This document shows positions 18,411-28,212 of a stretch of DNA of 64,000 nucleotides, one piece after another. Position numbers and translations under genes: made by a program. Origin of the DNA: Streptomyces sp. NRRL F-525 (GTDB lineage Bacteria > Actinomycetota > Actinomycetes > Streptomycetales > Streptomycetaceae). The stretch lies in the NCBI RefSeq assembly GCF_000716605.1, contig NZ_JNXE01000042.1:111145-175144 (forward strand), in the 5' to 3' direction. Position 1 is the stretch's first letter; each line of letters starts with the position of its first letter. Below the pieces are notes generated by a model that had not been told where the DNA came from, made no database searches, and saw only the letters and a program-made list of their open reading frames with translations.

Positions 18411-19427
18411 ATGCTCAGCGAACGCAGGCTTCAGGTGCTGCGCGCCATCGTCCAGGACTATGTCGGCACCGAGGAGCCGGTCGGGTCCAAGGCGCTCACC
18501 GAGCGGCACAGCCTCGGCGTCTCCCCGGCGACCGTGCGCAACGACATGGCGGCCCTGGAGGACGAGGGCTACATCGCCCAGCCGCACACCAGCGCGGGGC
18601 GCATCCCGACGGACAAGGGCTACCGGCTCTTCGTCGACAAGCTCGCCGGCGTCAAGCCGATGACCGGCCCCGAGCGCAAGGCGATCCAGAACTTCCTCGA
18701 CGGCGCGGTCGACCTCGACGATGTCGTCGGCCGTACGGTACGGCTGCTCGCGCAGCTCACCCGGCAGGTCGCCGTCGTGCAGTACCCGTCCCTGACCCGC
18801 TCGACCGTCCGCCACGTGGAGCTGCTGTCGCTGGCTCCCGCGCGCGTGATGCTCGTGCTGATCACCGACACCGGGCGGGTCGAGCAGCGCATGGTCGACT
18901 GCCCGGCGCCCTTCGGGGAGAGCTCGCTCGCGGATCTACGCGCGCGGCTCAACAGCCGGGTCGCGGCCCGCCGCTTCGCGGACGTACCGCTGCTCGTGCA
19001 GGACCTGCCGGAGGCCTTCGAGGCCGAGGACCGCGGCACGGTCGCGACGGTGCTCTCCACCCTCCTGGAGACCCTCGTCGAGGAGACCGAGGAGCGATTG
19101 ATGATCGGCGGCACCGCCAATCTCACCCGCTTCGGACATGACTTTCCCCTCACCATCCGCCCCATCCTGGAAGCTCTGGAGGAGCAGGTCGTCCTCCTCA
19201 AGTTGCTTGGTGAGGCGGGGGATTCGGGCATGACCGTACGGATCGGTCATGAGAACGCCTACGAGGGACTCAACTCCACGTCGGTGGTGTCGGTCGGCTA
19301 CGGTTCGGGCGGCGAGGCAGTCGCCAAGCTAGGCGTGGTCGGACCGACCCGCATGGATTACCCGGGAACGATGGGAGCGGTACGCGCAGTGGCACGGTAC
19401 GTCGGACAGATCCTGGCGGAGTCCTAA
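18411..19427 (+). CDS. hrcA: Heat-inducible transcription repressor HrcA
   Basis: A 338-residue repressor of class I heat-shock genes that binds CIRCE. The N-terminal winged helix reads [23 protein letters not shown] and [19 protein letters not shown]. The GAF-like HrcA domain ends with the typical [17 protein letters not shown]. The ATG at 18411 has GGAGG nine bases upstream. The stop is followed immediately by the dnaJ GTG, so the two genes form one operon under the CIRCE upstream. Confidence 0.97.
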   Translation: MLSERRLQVLRAIVQDYVGTEEPVGSKALTERHSLGVSPATVRNDMAALEDEGYIAQPHTSAGRIPTDKGYRLFVDKLAGVKPMTGPERKAIQNFLDGAVDLDDVVGRTVRLLAQLTRQVAVVQYPSLTRSTVRHVELLSLAPARVMLVLITDTGRVEQRMVDCPAPFGESSLADLRARLNSRVAARRFADVPLLVQDLPEAFEAEDRGTVATVLSTLLETLVEETEERLMIGGTANLTRFGHDFPLTIRPILEALEEQVVLLKLLGEAGDSGMTVRIGHENAYEGLNSTSVVSVGYGSGGEAVAKLGVVGPTRMDYPGTMGAVRAVARYVGQILAES

Positions 19428-20561
19428 GTGGCCACGGACTACTACGCCGTTCTCGGCGTGCGTCGCGACGCGTCGCAGGATGAGATCAAGAAGGCCTTCC
19501 GTAGGCTCGCGCGCGAGCTGCACCCGGACGTGAATCCGGATCCGAAGACCCAGGAGCGGTTCAAGGAGATCAACGCCGCTTACGAGGTGCTCTCGGACCC
19601 GCAGAAGAAGCAGGTCTACGACCTCGGCGGCGACCCCCTCTCGCAGGCGGGCGGCGCGGGCGCGGGCTTCGGGGCCGGTGGCTTCGGGAACTTCTCGGAC
19701 ATCATGGACGCGTTCTTCGGCACGGCGTCGCAGCGCGGACCGCGCTCGCGCACCCGCCGCGGCCAGGACGCCATGATCCGGCTGGAGATCGAGCTCGACG
19801 AGGCTGCCTTCGGTACGACGAAGGACATCCAGGTCGACACGGCCGTCGTCTGCAACACCTGCAACGGTGAAGGCGCGGCTCCCGGCACCTCCGCGCAGAC
19901 CTGTGACATGTGTCGCGGTCGCGGTGAGGTCTCGCAGGTGACCCGGTCCTTCCTGGGCCAGGTCATGACGTCCCGCCCCTGCCCCCAGTGCCAGGGCTTC
20001 GGCACGGTCGTGCCGACGCCGTGCCCGGAGTGCGCCGGTGACGGCCGCGTCCGCTCGCGGCGCACGCTCACGGTCAAGATCCCGGCGGGCGTGGACAACG
20101 GCACGCGGATCCAGCTCGCGGGCGAGGGTGAGGTCGGCCCCGGCGGCGGCCCCGCCGGTGACCTGTACGTCGAGATCCACGAGCTGCCGCACGCGATGTT
20201 CCAGCGCCGCGGCGACGACCTGCACTGCACGGTCACCCTCCCGATGACGGCGGCGGCCCTCGGCACCAAGGTGCCGCTGGAGACGCTCGACGGCATGGAG
20301 GAGGTCGACATCCGCCCGGGCACCCAGTCCGGCCAGTCGATCCCGCTGCACACCCGGGGCATCACGCACCTGCGCGGCGGCGGCCGGGGCGACCTCATCG
20401 TGCACGTCGAGGTCACCACCCCGACCAAGCTGGACGTCGAGCAGGAGCGTCTGCTCCGCGAACTGGCCAAGCTGCGCGGCGAGGAGCGCCCCATGGGGAC
20501 GTTCCAGCCGGGTCAGCAGGGGCTGTTCTCGCGCCTCAAGGACGCTTTCAACGGTCGCTGA
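19428..20561 (+). CDS. dnaJ: Chaperone DnaJ (DnaJ2, type I)
   Basis: A 377-residue DnaK co-chaperone. A J domain with HPD (ELHPDVN) is followed by a Gly/Phe-rich linker (GAGAGFGAGGFGNF) and the zinc domain with four CxxCxGxG repeats (CNTCNGEG, CDMCRGRG, CPQCQGFG, CPECAGDG), then the C-terminal substrate-binding domains. The GTG start is directly adjacent to the hrcA stop. This is the DnaJ2 of the hrcA locus. The second DnaJ of streptomycetes sits with dnaK-grpE elsewhere. A very strong hairpin follows. Confidence 0.97.
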   Translation: MATDYYAVLGVRRDASQDEIKKAFRRLARELHPDVNPDPKTQERFKEINAAYEVLSDPQKKQVYDLGGDPLSQAGGAGAGFGAGGFGNFSDIMDAFFGTASQRGPRSRTRRGQDAMIRLEIELDEAAFGTTKDIQVDTAVVCNTCNGEGAAPGTSAQTCDMCRGRGEVSQVTRSFLGQVMTSRPCPQCQGFGTVVPTPCPECAGDGRVRSRRTLTVKIPAGVDNGTRIQLAGEGEVGPGGGPAGDLYVEIHELPHAMFQRRGDDLHCTVTLPMTAAALGTKVPLETLDGMEEVDIRPGTQSGQSIPLHTRGITHLRGGGRGDLIVHVEVTTPTKLDVEQERLLRELAKLRGEERPMGTFQPGQQGLFSRLKDAFNGR

Positions 20562-20593
20562 GGGGGTCCGGGGGCAGCCGCCCCCGGACCCCC
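20562..20593 (+). terminator. hrcA-dnaJ operon terminator
   Basis: A perfect 13-bp stem GGGGGTCCGGGGG / CCCCCGGACCCCC with a CAGCCG loop, starting on the base after the dnaJ stop codon. There is no U-tract. Confidence 0.9.
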
Positions 20594-20683
20594 TCCTCCG
20601 TGCCGGACCGGCCGAAAGTACTGGCATGTGCCAGCGCCAAGGCCGGATTCGGACTTGTTCAAAGGACGTGACAACATGCCGTC

Positions 20684-21760
20684 ATGTCCTCCGCACTGAC
20701 CGATCTCTTCCCTCATCCGATCGTGCAGGCCCCGATGGCGGGCGGTGTCTCCGTCCCGCGCCTCGCGGCCGCCGTGGCCGAGGCCGGCGGGCTGGGATTC
20801 CTCGCCGCCGGGTACAAAACGGCCGACGGCATGTACCAGGAGATCAAGCAGCTGCGGAGCCTGACGGCCCGCCCCTTCGGCGTGAACCTCTTCATGCCGC
20901 AGCCGGAGTACGCGGACAAGGCCGCGGTCGACGTCTACGCCCACCAGCTGGCTGGCGAGGCCACGTGGTACGACACGGAGCTCGGCGACCCGGACAGCGG
21001 CCGTGAGGACGGTTACGACGCCAAGCTGTCCGTCCTGCTCGACAACCCGGTGCCGGTGGCCTCCTTCCACTTCGGCGTCCCGACGCCCGAGGTGCTGGAC
21101 TCGCTGCGCCGGGCCGGCACCTTCACCCTCGTCACCGCGACCACCGTCGAGGAGGCCCTCGCCGTGGAGCGGGCCGGTGCCGACGCGGTGATCGCGCAGG
21201 GCGTCGAGGCCGGCGGCCACCAGGGCACCCACCGCGACCTCCCGGAGAACGACGGCGCGAGCCTCGGCCTGCTCTCCCTCGTCGCCCAGATCCGCGAGAC
21301 CGTGAACCTCCCGATCGTCGCCGCCGGCGGTCTGATGCGCGGCAGCCAGATCGCCGCGGCCCTCGCGGCCGGCGCGAGCGCGGCCCAGCTCGGCACGGCG
21401 TTCCTCGCCGCCCCCGAGTCCGGCGCGAACGTCCTGCATAAGCAGGCACTCACCAACCCCCTGTTCACCCGCACCGAGTTGACCCGCGCCTTCTCCGGCC
21501 GCCCGGCCCGCGGCCTGGTCAACCGCTTCATGCGCGAGCACGGCCCCTACGCCCCCGCCGCGTACCCGGAGATCCACCACCTGACCTCCCCGCTCCGCAA
21601 GCAGGCCGCCGCGTCCGGCGATCCGCAGGGCATGGCGCTGTGGGCGGGCCAGGGCCACCGCATGGCCCGCGAGCTGCCCGCAGGACAACTGGTCGAGGTC
21701 CTGGTCGCCGAACTGGCCTCCGCCCGGACAGCGTTGTCGACCGGGGGCGACCTCCGATGA
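20684..21760 (+). CDS. Nitronate monooxygenase (2-nitropropane dioxygenase family)
   Basis: A 358-residue FMN-dependent TIM-barrel enzyme of the NMO family, which oxidises alkyl nitronates. Features: PIVQAPMAGGVSVPRLAAAV at the N terminus, GVEAGGHQGTH with the catalytic-type His, PIVAAGGLMRG (phosphate binding) and a late RGLVNRFM segment. The ATG at 20684 is the first credible start, though its AAGGAC ribosome site is rather far upstream. It overlaps rsmE by four bases (ATGA), so the two are coupled. The physiological substrate is unknown. Confidence 0.9.
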   Translation: MSSALTDLFPHPIVQAPMAGGVSVPRLAAAVAEAGGLGFLAAGYKTADGMYQEIKQLRSLTARPFGVNLFMPQPEYADKAAVDVYAHQLAGEATWYDTELGDPDSGREDGYDAKLSVLLDNPVPVASFHFGVPTPEVLDSLRRAGTFTLVTATTVEEALAVERAGADAVIAQGVEAGGHQGTHRDLPENDGASLGLLSLVAQIRETVNLPIVAAGGLMRGSQIAAALAAGASAAQLGTAFLAAPESGANVLHKQALTNPLFTRTELTRAFSGRPARGLVNRFMREHGPYAPAAYPEIHHLTSPLRKQAAASGDPQGMALWAGQGHRMARELPAGQLVEVLVAELASARTALSTGGDLR

Positions 21761-22509
21761 CCGCGCCGGTGTTCGTCGTCGAGTCCCTGGAGGGCGCGAC
21801 CCCCGGCTCCGTCACCGAGGTGGCCGGCCCCGAGGGACGGCACGCCGTCTCCGTACGGCGGCTGCAGCCGGGCGAGGACGTCGTCCTCACGGACGGACAG
21901 GGCCGGGGCGCCTCCGGTGTGGTCCTCAGGGCCGAGGGCAAGGACCGCCTGATCGTCGAACTCCACGATTTCCCCGTCGAGTTGGAGCCCGCTCCCCGTA
22001 TCACCGTCGTCCAGGCCCTCCCCAAGGGCGACCGCGGCGAACTGGCCGTGGAGACGATGACCGAGACCGGCGTCGACGCGATCGTCCCCTGGGCGGCCTC
22101 CCGTTGCATCACGCAGTGGAAGGGCGAGCGGGGTCTCAAGGCCCTCGCCAAGTGGCGGGCCACCGCACGCGAGGCCGGCAAGCAGTCCCGCCGGCTGCGC
22201 TTCCCGGAGGTCGCGGACGCGGCAACGAGCAGACAGGTTGCGGCACTTCTGGCCAAAGCCGACTTCGCCGCCGTCCTGCACGAGGACCGCGACTACGGCA
22301 GCGAGCCTCTGGCCACCGCCGAACTCCCCACCGAGGGCGAGATCGTGCTGGTCGTGGGCCCCGAAGGAGGCGTCTCCCCCGAGGAGTTGGCCCTCTTCGA
22401 GGACGCGGGGGCGAAGGCCTACCGCCTCGGGCGTAGCGTGCTGCGTACATCGACGGCCGGGACCGCGGCGACCGCCCTGCTCCTGGGCCGTACCGGACGC
22501 TGGTCCTGA
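21757..22509 (+). CDS. rsmE: 16S rRNA (uracil1498-N3)-methyltransferase
   Basis: A 250-residue SPOUT-class methyltransferase that methylates U1498 of 16S rRNA. The N-terminal PUA-like part includes GRHAVSVRRLQPGEDVVLTD. The SPOUT knot signature appears as VVGPEGGVSPEE and LGRSVLRTSTAGTAA. The ATG overlaps the nitronate monooxygenase stop. A VOC-fold gene follows after 16 bases, so the three genes are probably one transcript. The hrcA-dnaJ-rsmE neighbourhood is widely conserved in bacteria; here the monooxygenase gene is inserted between dnaJ and rsmE. Confidence 0.95.
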   Translation: MTAPVFVVESLEGATPGSVTEVAGPEGRHAVSVRRLQPGEDVVLTDGQGRGASGVVLRAEGKDRLIVELHDFPVELEPAPRITVVQALPKGDRGELAVETMTETGVDAIVPWAASRCITQWKGERGLKALAKWRATAREAGKQSRRLRFPEVADAATSRQVAALLAKADFAAVLHEDRDYGSEPLATAELPTEGEIVLVVGPEGGVSPEELALFEDAGAKAYRLGRSVLRTSTAGTAATALLLGRTGRWS

Positions 22510-22525
22510 ACCAGGGGGGATCGCC

Positions 22526-22918
22526 GTGGAACTCGCCCAAGTACGGCTGCTCGTCACCGACTTCACCGCCTGCTACCGCTTCTACGCCGACGTCCTCGGC
22601 CTGAAGCCCCAGTCGGGGGCGGCCGAGGGACCGTACGAGAAGTTCAGCCCCGCGATCGGGTCCGCCGGGATCGCGCTCCAGGACCGCGCGATGATGGCCC
22701 AAGTCCTCGGCGAACTCGGGGACTTGGCGACCGGGCACCGCTCGCTGGTCGTCCTGCGCGTCGACGACCTGGACGGGTACTGCGGGCAGATCACCGCCCG
22801 GGGCGCGGAGCTGCTGCACGGTCCCGCGCCGATGACGGACCGGATGCGGGTCGCCCATCTCAAGGACCCCGAGGGCAATGTGGTGGAGCTTCAGGAGTGG
22901 CTGCTGCTGCGCGGGTGA
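22526..22918 (+). CDS. VOC (glyoxalase/bleomycin resistance) fold protein
   Basis: 130 residues with the paired beta-alpha-beta-beta-beta modules of the vicinal oxygen chelate superfamily: ELAQVRLLVTDFTACYRFYADVLGLKP at the start and HLKDPEGNVVELQEWL at the end. Conserved acidic residues near the C-terminal strand suggest metal binding, but no substrate can be assigned. The GTG at 22526 has GGGGGGA five bases upstream. It lies 16 bases after rsmE. Confidence 0.88.
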   Translation: MELAQVRLLVTDFTACYRFYADVLGLKPQSGAAEGPYEKFSPAIGSAGIALQDRAMMAQVLGELGDLATGHRSLVVLRVDDLDGYCGQITARGAELLHGPAPMTDRMRVAHLKDPEGNVVELQEWLLLRG

Positions 22919-23006
22919 GGTGATCCGCCGGGGAATTGCGCCCCCGGCGCGCGGGTGGCCGTATGCGCTCTTCCGCGCGCGCTCCGACGGTGACAGGCTG
23001 CCGCCC

Positions 23007-23567
23007 ATGAGGGTGTTGAGACGGAACCTGCTTCGGCCGCGCGGGCGGCGGGTGGCCGCTGTGGCGGGGCTCGCGGTGGTGGCCGTGGGCGGGGCCGTCG
23101 CGTGCCAGCCGGGCGATCTCAGCTCGGCGACCGTCGCGTACACCACCGACAAGACGGCGACCGCGGAGCTCAAGCGGGACCATGTCAGCGTGCGCTGGCT
23201 GACCTGCACGGGCAACTACGGGAGCAACAACAAGGCCTACACGCCCGGGAAGACGCCCTCGCCGACCGAGACCACGGTCGTCAGCGTCGACTGCCAGGGG
23301 CAGACCAGCGACAACCGGGACATCACCGTCACCGGCAAGGTCACCCGGGCCGTCGACGGCGCGTGTGTGCGCGGCGACCTGGTCGCCAAGGTGGCCGGCA
23401 AACAGGTCTTCCACGTCACCGGGCTCGGCGACTGCAACGCGGCGACGCCGTCGTCCGTGAACAACCCCAATCCGACGCTGACCTACGGCCCCGGACCGAC
23501 CGTCACGGTCACCAAGACGATCTGGTGCAAGGGCGACCCGACCTGCTGGCCTGTCGAGGGCAAGTGA
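23007..23567 (+). CDS. Putative secreted/lipoprotein, unknown function
   Basis: A 186-residue protein with an Arg-rich N terminus (MRVLRRNLLRPRGRR), a hydrophobic core and a possible lipobox ending GGAVAC; Ala rather than Leu at -3 makes the lipid attachment uncertain. The mature part has six Cys residues (CTGNYG, DCQGQ, ACVRGD, GDCNA, WCKGD, TCWPVEG) that could form disulphides, and a Thr/Pro-rich stretch near the C terminus. No family is recognised. The ATG at 23007 is chosen over an upstream frame overlapping the VOC gene. It is likely exported and extracytoplasmic. Confidence 0.72.
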   Translation: MRVLRRNLLRPRGRRVAAVAGLAVVAVGGAVACQPGDLSSATVAYTTDKTATAELKRDHVSVRWLTCTGNYGSNNKAYTPGKTPSPTETTVVSVDCQGQTSDNRDITVTGKVTRAVDGACVRGDLVAKVAGKQVFHVTGLGDCNAATPSSVNNPNPTLTYGPGPTVTVTKTIWCKGDPTCWPVEGK

Positions 23568-23612
23568 TCCAAAGGGCTGTCGGCGGATAGCGCCGGTGCA
23601 TAACCTGATCAG

Positions 23613-26600
23613 GTGACTCAGCCCTCAGCGTCCGCAGCCCAGGCCTATCTCCGCTTCCCGCACCTGCACGGCGAGTTGGTCGCCTTCACCGCCGAGGACG
23701 ACGTGTGGCTGGCGTCCCTCGACAGCGGCGGCCGGGCCTGGCGGGTCAGCGCGGAGAACGTGCCGGTGACCCACCCCCGCATCTCGCCCGACGGCACGAC
23801 GGTCGCCTGGACCTCCGCCCGCGACGGCGCCCCCGAGGTGCACATCGCCCCGGTCGACGGCGGCCCCGCCAAACGCCTGACGTACTGGGGCAGTTCACGC
23901 ACCCAGGTACGCGGCTGGACGGAGAACGGCGAGGTCCTGGTGGTCACCACCCACGGCCAGGCCAACCTCCGCCGCAGCTGGGCGCGTTCGGTCCCGCTGG
24001 ACGGCGGACCGGCGACGACCCTCCCGTACGGCTGGGTCGGCGACGTGGCCATCGGCGAACCGGGCACGGTCCTCCTCTCCGCGCCGATGGGCCGCGAGGC
24101 CGCCTGGTGGAAGCGCTACCGGGGCGGCACGGCGGGCAAGTTGTGGATCGACCGCGACGGGGACGGCGAATTCACGCGCCTGCACGAGGAGTTGGACGGC
24201 AACCTCGAGTACCCGGTGTGGGCGGGGGAGCGGATCGCGTTCCTCTCCGACCACGAGGGCACCGGCGCCCTGTACTCCTCCCTCGCGGACGGCTCGGACC
24301 TCCGCCGCCACACCCCCCTCGACGGCTTCTACGCCCGGCACGCGTCCGGCGACGGCACCCGGATCGTCTACTCCTCCGCCGGTGAACTCTGGCTCCTCGA
24401 CGACCTGGACGGCGCCGAACCGCGCCGCCTCGACATCCGCCTCGGCGGCCAGCGCATCGACCAGCAGCCGTTCCCGGTGCCCGCGGCCCGCTGGTTCGGA
24501 TCCGCGTCCCCCGACCACACCGCGCGCGGCAGCGCGGTCGCCGTACGCGGCGCCGTCCACTGGGTCACCCACCGCTCCGGCCCGGCCCGCGCGCTGGCGG
24601 CCACCCCCGGCGTCCGCGCCCGGCTGCCCCGCACCTTTCGCACCGACGGCGAGGAGTGGGTGGTGTGGGTGACGGACGCCGAGGGCGACGACGCCCTGGA
24701 GTTCGCCCCCGCCACCGGCCTCGCCCCCGGCGCCACCCCGCGCAGACTCGCCGCCGGACAGCTCGGCCGCGTCCTCGCCCTCACCGTGGCCCCCGACGGC
24801 AGCAGGGTCGCCGTGGCGTCGCACGACGGCCGCGTACTCCTCGTCGAACGCGAGACCGGCGAGGTCCGCGAGGTCGACCGAAGCGAGGACGGCGACGCGT
24901 CGGGCCTCGCCTTCTCCCCGGACTCGACCTGGCTCGCCTGGTCGCACCCGGGCCCGCGCCCCCTCCGCCAGCTCAAGCTGGCCAACACCACAGACCTGTC
25001 GGTGACGGAGGCCACCCCCCTCCGCTTCCAGGACTACGCCCCCGCCTTCACCCTCGACGGCAAGCACCTGGTGTTCCTCTCCACCCGCTCCTTCGACCCG
25101 GTCTACGACGAGCACGTCTTCGACCTGGCCTTCGTGGTCGGCGACCGCCCGCACCTGATCACCCTCGCCGCGACGACCCCGTCCCCCTTCGGCCCGCAGC
25201 GGCACGGCCGCCCCTTCGAGGCCCCCGACAAGGAGGAGACCCCCGACAGCGAGGGCCGCCCCACCACCCGCGTCGACCTCGAAGGCCTCGCCGACCGCAT
25301 CGTCGCCTTCCCGGTCGAGGCCGGCCGCTACTCCAACCTCCGCACGGCCAAGGACGGCGTCCTGTGGCTGCGCCACCCGGTCCAGGGAGTCCTCGGCGCC
25401 ACCCGCGCGACCCCCGAAGACCCGGACCCCAAAACGGAGTTGGAGCGCTACGACCTCGCCCAGCAGCGCATCGAGCACCTCGCCGGGGACGCCGACCACT
25501 TCGAGGTGAGCGGCGACGGCAAACGCGTCCTGCTCTGGACCGACCACAAACTGCGGGTCGTCCCGAGCGACCGCCGCGCCTCCTCCGAGGACGACGACAA
25601 CGACTCGAACATCAACGTCGACCTGTCCCGCATCCGCCAGACCGTCGACCCGGCCGCCGAGTGGCGCCAGATGTTCGACGAGACCGGCCGCATCATGCGC
25701 GACAACTTCTGGCGCGAGGACATGAGCGGCGTCGACTGGACCGGCGTCCTCGACCGCTACCGCCCGATCCTCGACCGCGTGGCCACCCACGACGACTTGG
25801 TGGACCTCCTCTGGGAGGTGCACGGCGAACTCGGCACCTCGCACGCCTACGTCACCCCGCGCGGCGGCTACGGCCACGGCGAGCGCCAGGGTCTGCTCGG
25901 CGCGGACATCTCCCGTCACGAGGACGGCAGTTGGCGCATCGACCGCATCCTGCCCTCGGAAACCTCCGACCCCCACGCCCGCGCCCCGCTCGCGGCCCCC
26001 GGCGTAGCGGTCCGCGCGGGAGACGCGATCCTCGCGGTGGCGGGCCAGCCCGTGGACCCGGTGACGGGCCCCGCCCCCTTGCTCGTCGGCACGGCGGGCA
26101 AACCCATCGAGCTGACGATCTCCCCGGCAGGCGGCGGAGACCCACGCCACGCGGTCGTCGTCCCCCTCGCGGACGAGGAACCCCTCTACTACCACGCATG
26201 GGTCGCCGACCGCCGCGCCTACGTCCACGAGAAGTCCAACGGCCGCCTCGGCTACCTCCACGTCCCCGACATGCAGGCCCCCGGCTGGGCCCAGATCCAC
26301 CGCGACCTGCGCGTGGAGGTGGCCCGCGAGGGCCTGGTGGTCGACGTCCGCGAGAACCGCGGCGGCCACACGTCCCAGTTGGTCGTAGAGAAACTGGCCC
26401 GCCGCATCGTCGGCTGGGACCTCCCGCGCGGCATGCGCCCCTACAGCTACCCCGAGGACGCACCCCGCGGCCCCGTGGTCGCCGTAGCGAACGAGTTCTC
26501 CGGCTCCGACGGCGACATCGTCAACGCGGCGATCAAGGCGCTGGGCATCGGCCCGGTGGTAGGCACGCGCACGTGGGGCGGCGTGATCGGCATCGACAGC

Positions 26601-26831
26601 AGGTACCGGTTGGTGGACGGGACCTTGATCACCCAGCCCAAGTACGCGTTCTGGCTTGAGGGTTACGGGTGGGGGGTCGAGAACCACGGCGTCGATCCGG
26701 ACGTAGAGGTGGTGCAGCGCCCTCAGGACTACGCGGCGGGACGGGACGCCCAGCTGGACGAGGCAATCCGCTTGGCGCTGGAGTCCCTGGAGACCGTTCC
26801 CGCAAAAACCCCGCCAACCTTGCCCACCTAA
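23613..26831 (+). CDS. Tricorn-type protease (S41 family, beta-propeller + PDZ)
   Basis: A 1072-residue homologue of tricorn protease, which trims peptides in the cytoplasm. The N-terminal two thirds form six- and seven-bladed beta-propellers (repeated SPDGTTVAW-like strands). Next come the C1 helical domain, a PDZ domain (~775-850) and the S41 catalytic domain. The active site is complete: Ser743-His744 in GTSHAYVTP, Ser965-Asp966 in NEFSGSDGD, and Glu1023 in WGVENHG. The last two match the numbering of the Thermoplasma enzyme. There is no signal peptide. The GTG at 23613 has only a weak ribosome site. Confidence 0.93.
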   Translation: MTQPSASAAQAYLRFPHLHGELVAFTAEDDVWLASLDSGGRAWRVSAENVPVTHPRISPDGTTVAWTSARDGAPEVHIAPVDGGPAKRLTYWGSSRTQVRGWTENGEVLVVTTHGQANLRRSWARSVPLDGGPATTLPYGWVGDVAIGEPGTVLLSAPMGREAAWWKRYRGGTAGKLWIDRDGDGEFTRLHEELDGNLEYPVWAGERIAFLSDHEGTGALYSSLADGSDLRRHTPLDGFYARHASGDGTRIVYSSAGELWLLDDLDGAEPRRLDIRLGGQRIDQQPFPVPAARWFGSASPDHTARGSAVAVRGAVHWVTHRSGPARALAATPGVRARLPRTFRTDGEEWVVWVTDAEGDDALEFAPATGLAPGATPRRLAAGQLGRVLALTVAPDGSRVAVASHDGRVLLVERETGEVREVDRSEDGDASGLAFSPDSTWLAWSHPGPRPLRQLKLANTTDLSVTEATPLRFQDYAPAFTLDGKHLVFLSTRSFDPVYDEHVFDLAFVVGDRPHLITLAATTPSPFGPQRHGRPFEAPDKEETPDSEGRPTTRVDLEGLADRIVAFPVEAGRYSNLRTAKDGVLWLRHPVQGVLGATRATPEDPDPKTELERYDLAQQRIEHLAGDADHFEVSGDGKRVLLWTDHKLRVVPSDRRASSEDDDNDSNINVDLSRIRQTVDPAAEWRQMFDETGRIMRDNFWREDMSGVDWTGVLDRYRPILDRVATHDDLVDLLWEVHGELGTSHAYVTPRGGYGHGERQGLLGADISRHEDGSWRIDRILPSETSDPHARAPLAAPGVAVRAGDAILAVAGQPVDPVTGPAPLLVGTAGKPIELTISPAGGGDPRHAVVVPLADEEPLYYHAWVADRRAYVHEKSNGRLGYLHVPDMQAPGWAQIHRDLRVEVAREGLVVDVRENRGGHTSQLVVEKLARRIVGWDLPRGMRPYSYPEDAPRGPVVAVANEFSGSDGDIVNAAIKALGIGPVVGTRTWGGVIGIDSRYRLVDGTLITQPKYAFWLEGYGWGVENHGVDPDVEVVQRPQDYAAGRDAQLDEAIRLALESLETVPAKTPPTLPT

Positions 26832-26877
26832 GGGGCGCGGGGAACTGCGCGCTCAGCCCCCACGCACCCGCACCCGA
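26832..26877 (+). repeat. Dispersed intergenic repeat, family A copy 4
   Basis: Begins GGGGCGCGGGGAACTGCGCG on the base after the tricorn gene stop and continues CTCAGCCCCCACG. It can form GGGGC/GCCCC and CGCG/CGCG pairings, so it probably acts as a 3' hairpin for the upstream transcript. Confidence 0.7.
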
Positions 26878-26926
26878 CGACGTACGATGCACGCGTAAAT
26901 CACCCCCAGCCTCGGAGGAAACCCAC

Positions 26927-27280
26927 ATGTCAGGGGCCCCGCAGGACGACTGCCTGTTCTGCAAAATCATCGCAGGCCACATCCCCGCGACGATCATCCG
27001 AGAGACACCCACCACCGTCGCGTTCCGGGACATCAACCCCCAGGCCCCGACCCACGTCCTGGTCATCCCCCGCGTCCACTACCCCGACGCCGCCTCCCTC
27101 GCCGCAGCCGAACCGGCAATCGCCGCAGACGTACTCCGCGAGGCCGGCGAGGTGGCAACCGACGAAAAGCTCGACAGCTACCGCGTCATCTTCAACACCG
27201 GCAGCGGCGTGGGCCAGACCGTCTTCCACGCCCACGCCCACGTCATGGGCGGCCGCGGCATGCAGTGGCCGCCCGGATAA
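26927..27280 (+). CDS. HIT family protein (HINT-type nucleotide hydrolase)
   Basis: A 117-residue histidine-triad protein: DCLFCKIIAGHIP near the N terminus (zinc-type Cys pair), the AFRDINPQAPTHVLVIPR strand and the terminal triad FHAHAHVMGGR. HIT proteins of this HINT type hydrolyse AMP-lysine and other purine nucleoside phosphoramidates. The ATG at 26927 has GGAGGA upstream. It is followed by RNase Z after 6 bases, so the two are probably an operon. Confidence 0.95.
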   Translation: MSGAPQDDCLFCKIIAGHIPATIIRETPTTVAFRDINPQAPTHVLVIPRVHYPDAASLAAAEPAIAADVLREAGEVATDEKLDSYRVIFNTGSGVGQTVFHAHAHVMGGRGMQWPPG

Positions 27281-27286
27281 CTCACC

Positions 27287-28192
27287 ATGTCCGTACGTGA
27301 ATTGGTGGTCCTCGGCACGGCGAGCCAGGTCCCCACCCGCCACCGCAACCACAACGGCTACCTCCTCCGCTGGGACGGCGAGGGCATCCTCTTCGACCCC
27401 GGCGAGGGCACCCAGCGCCAGATGCTGCGCGCCGGGGTGGCAGCGCACGACCTGAACCGGATCTGCGTCACCCACTTCCACGGCGACCACTCCCTCGGCC
27501 TCGCGGGCGTCATCCAGCGCATCAACCTGGACCGCGTCCCGCACGAGATCACGGCGCACTACCCGCACTCGGGCCAGCACTTCTTCGACCGCCTGCGCTA
27601 CGCGACGGCGTACCGCGAGACGGTGGGCATCACGGAGTCCCCGGTGTCGGAGGACGGCGTACTGGCCACCACTCCCGCGTACACCCTGGAGACCCACAAG
27701 CTCTCCCACCCCGTCGAGTCCTACGGCTACCGCCTCACCGAACCCGACGGCCGCCGCATGCTCCCCGACCGCCTGGCCGCGCACGGCATCAAGGGCCCGG
27801 ACGTCGGCCGCATCCAGCGCGAGGGAACGCTCGGTGACGTGACCCTCGACGACGTCAGCGAGGTACGCCGAGGCCAGCGTTTCGCGTTCATCATGGACAC
27901 CCGGCTCTGCGAGGGGGTGGAGGTGCTCGCGGAGGGCTGTGACCTCCTGGCGATCGAGTCGACGTTCCTGGACGAGGACGAGCAACTGGCCGTGGACCAT
28001 GGCCACTTGACGGCCGGGCAGGCGGCGAGGGTCGCGCAGGAAGCAGGCGTACGACACCTGGTCCTCACCCACTTCAGCCAGCGTTACTCCGAGCCGGAGG
28101 AGTTCGAGCGGCAGGCGCGGGCCGCGGGGTTCGAGGGGGAGCTGACCGTGGCGCACGATCTACTCAGGGTGCCGGTTCCGAAACGGCGGTAA
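27287..28192 (+). CDS. rnz: Ribonuclease Z (tRNA 3' endonuclease)
   Basis: A 301-residue MBL-fold enzyme that cleaves pre-tRNA 3' trailers. Signature elements of RNase Z: an N-terminal [19 protein letters not shown], the metal motif THFHGDH (His63, His65, Asp67, His68), [28 protein letters not shown] and HFSQRY. The ~280-310 length is that of the short bacterial form. It lies downstream of the HIT gene by 6 bases and upstream of a purine deaminase gene by 20. Confidence 0.93.
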   Translation: MSVRELVVLGTASQVPTRHRNHNGYLLRWDGEGILFDPGEGTQRQMLRAGVAAHDLNRICVTHFHGDHSLGLAGVIQRINLDRVPHEITAHYPHSGQHFFDRLRYATAYRETVGITESPVSEDGVLATTPAYTLETHKLSHPVESYGYRLTEPDGRRMLPDRLAAHGIKGPDVGRIQREGTLGDVTLDDVSEVRRGQRFAFIMDTRLCEGVEVLAEGCDLLAIESTFLDEDEQLAVDHGHLTAGQAARVAQEAGVRHLVLTHFSQRYSEPEEFERQARAAGFEGELTVAHDLLRVPVPKRR

Positions 28193-28212
28193 AACACCCG
28201 TACGATACTTCG

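Noticed and set aside
23895..26687. Minus-strand ORF of 930 codons opposite the tricorn protease
   Set aside because: Shadow ORF. No domain, and the protease frame has complete catalytic residues.
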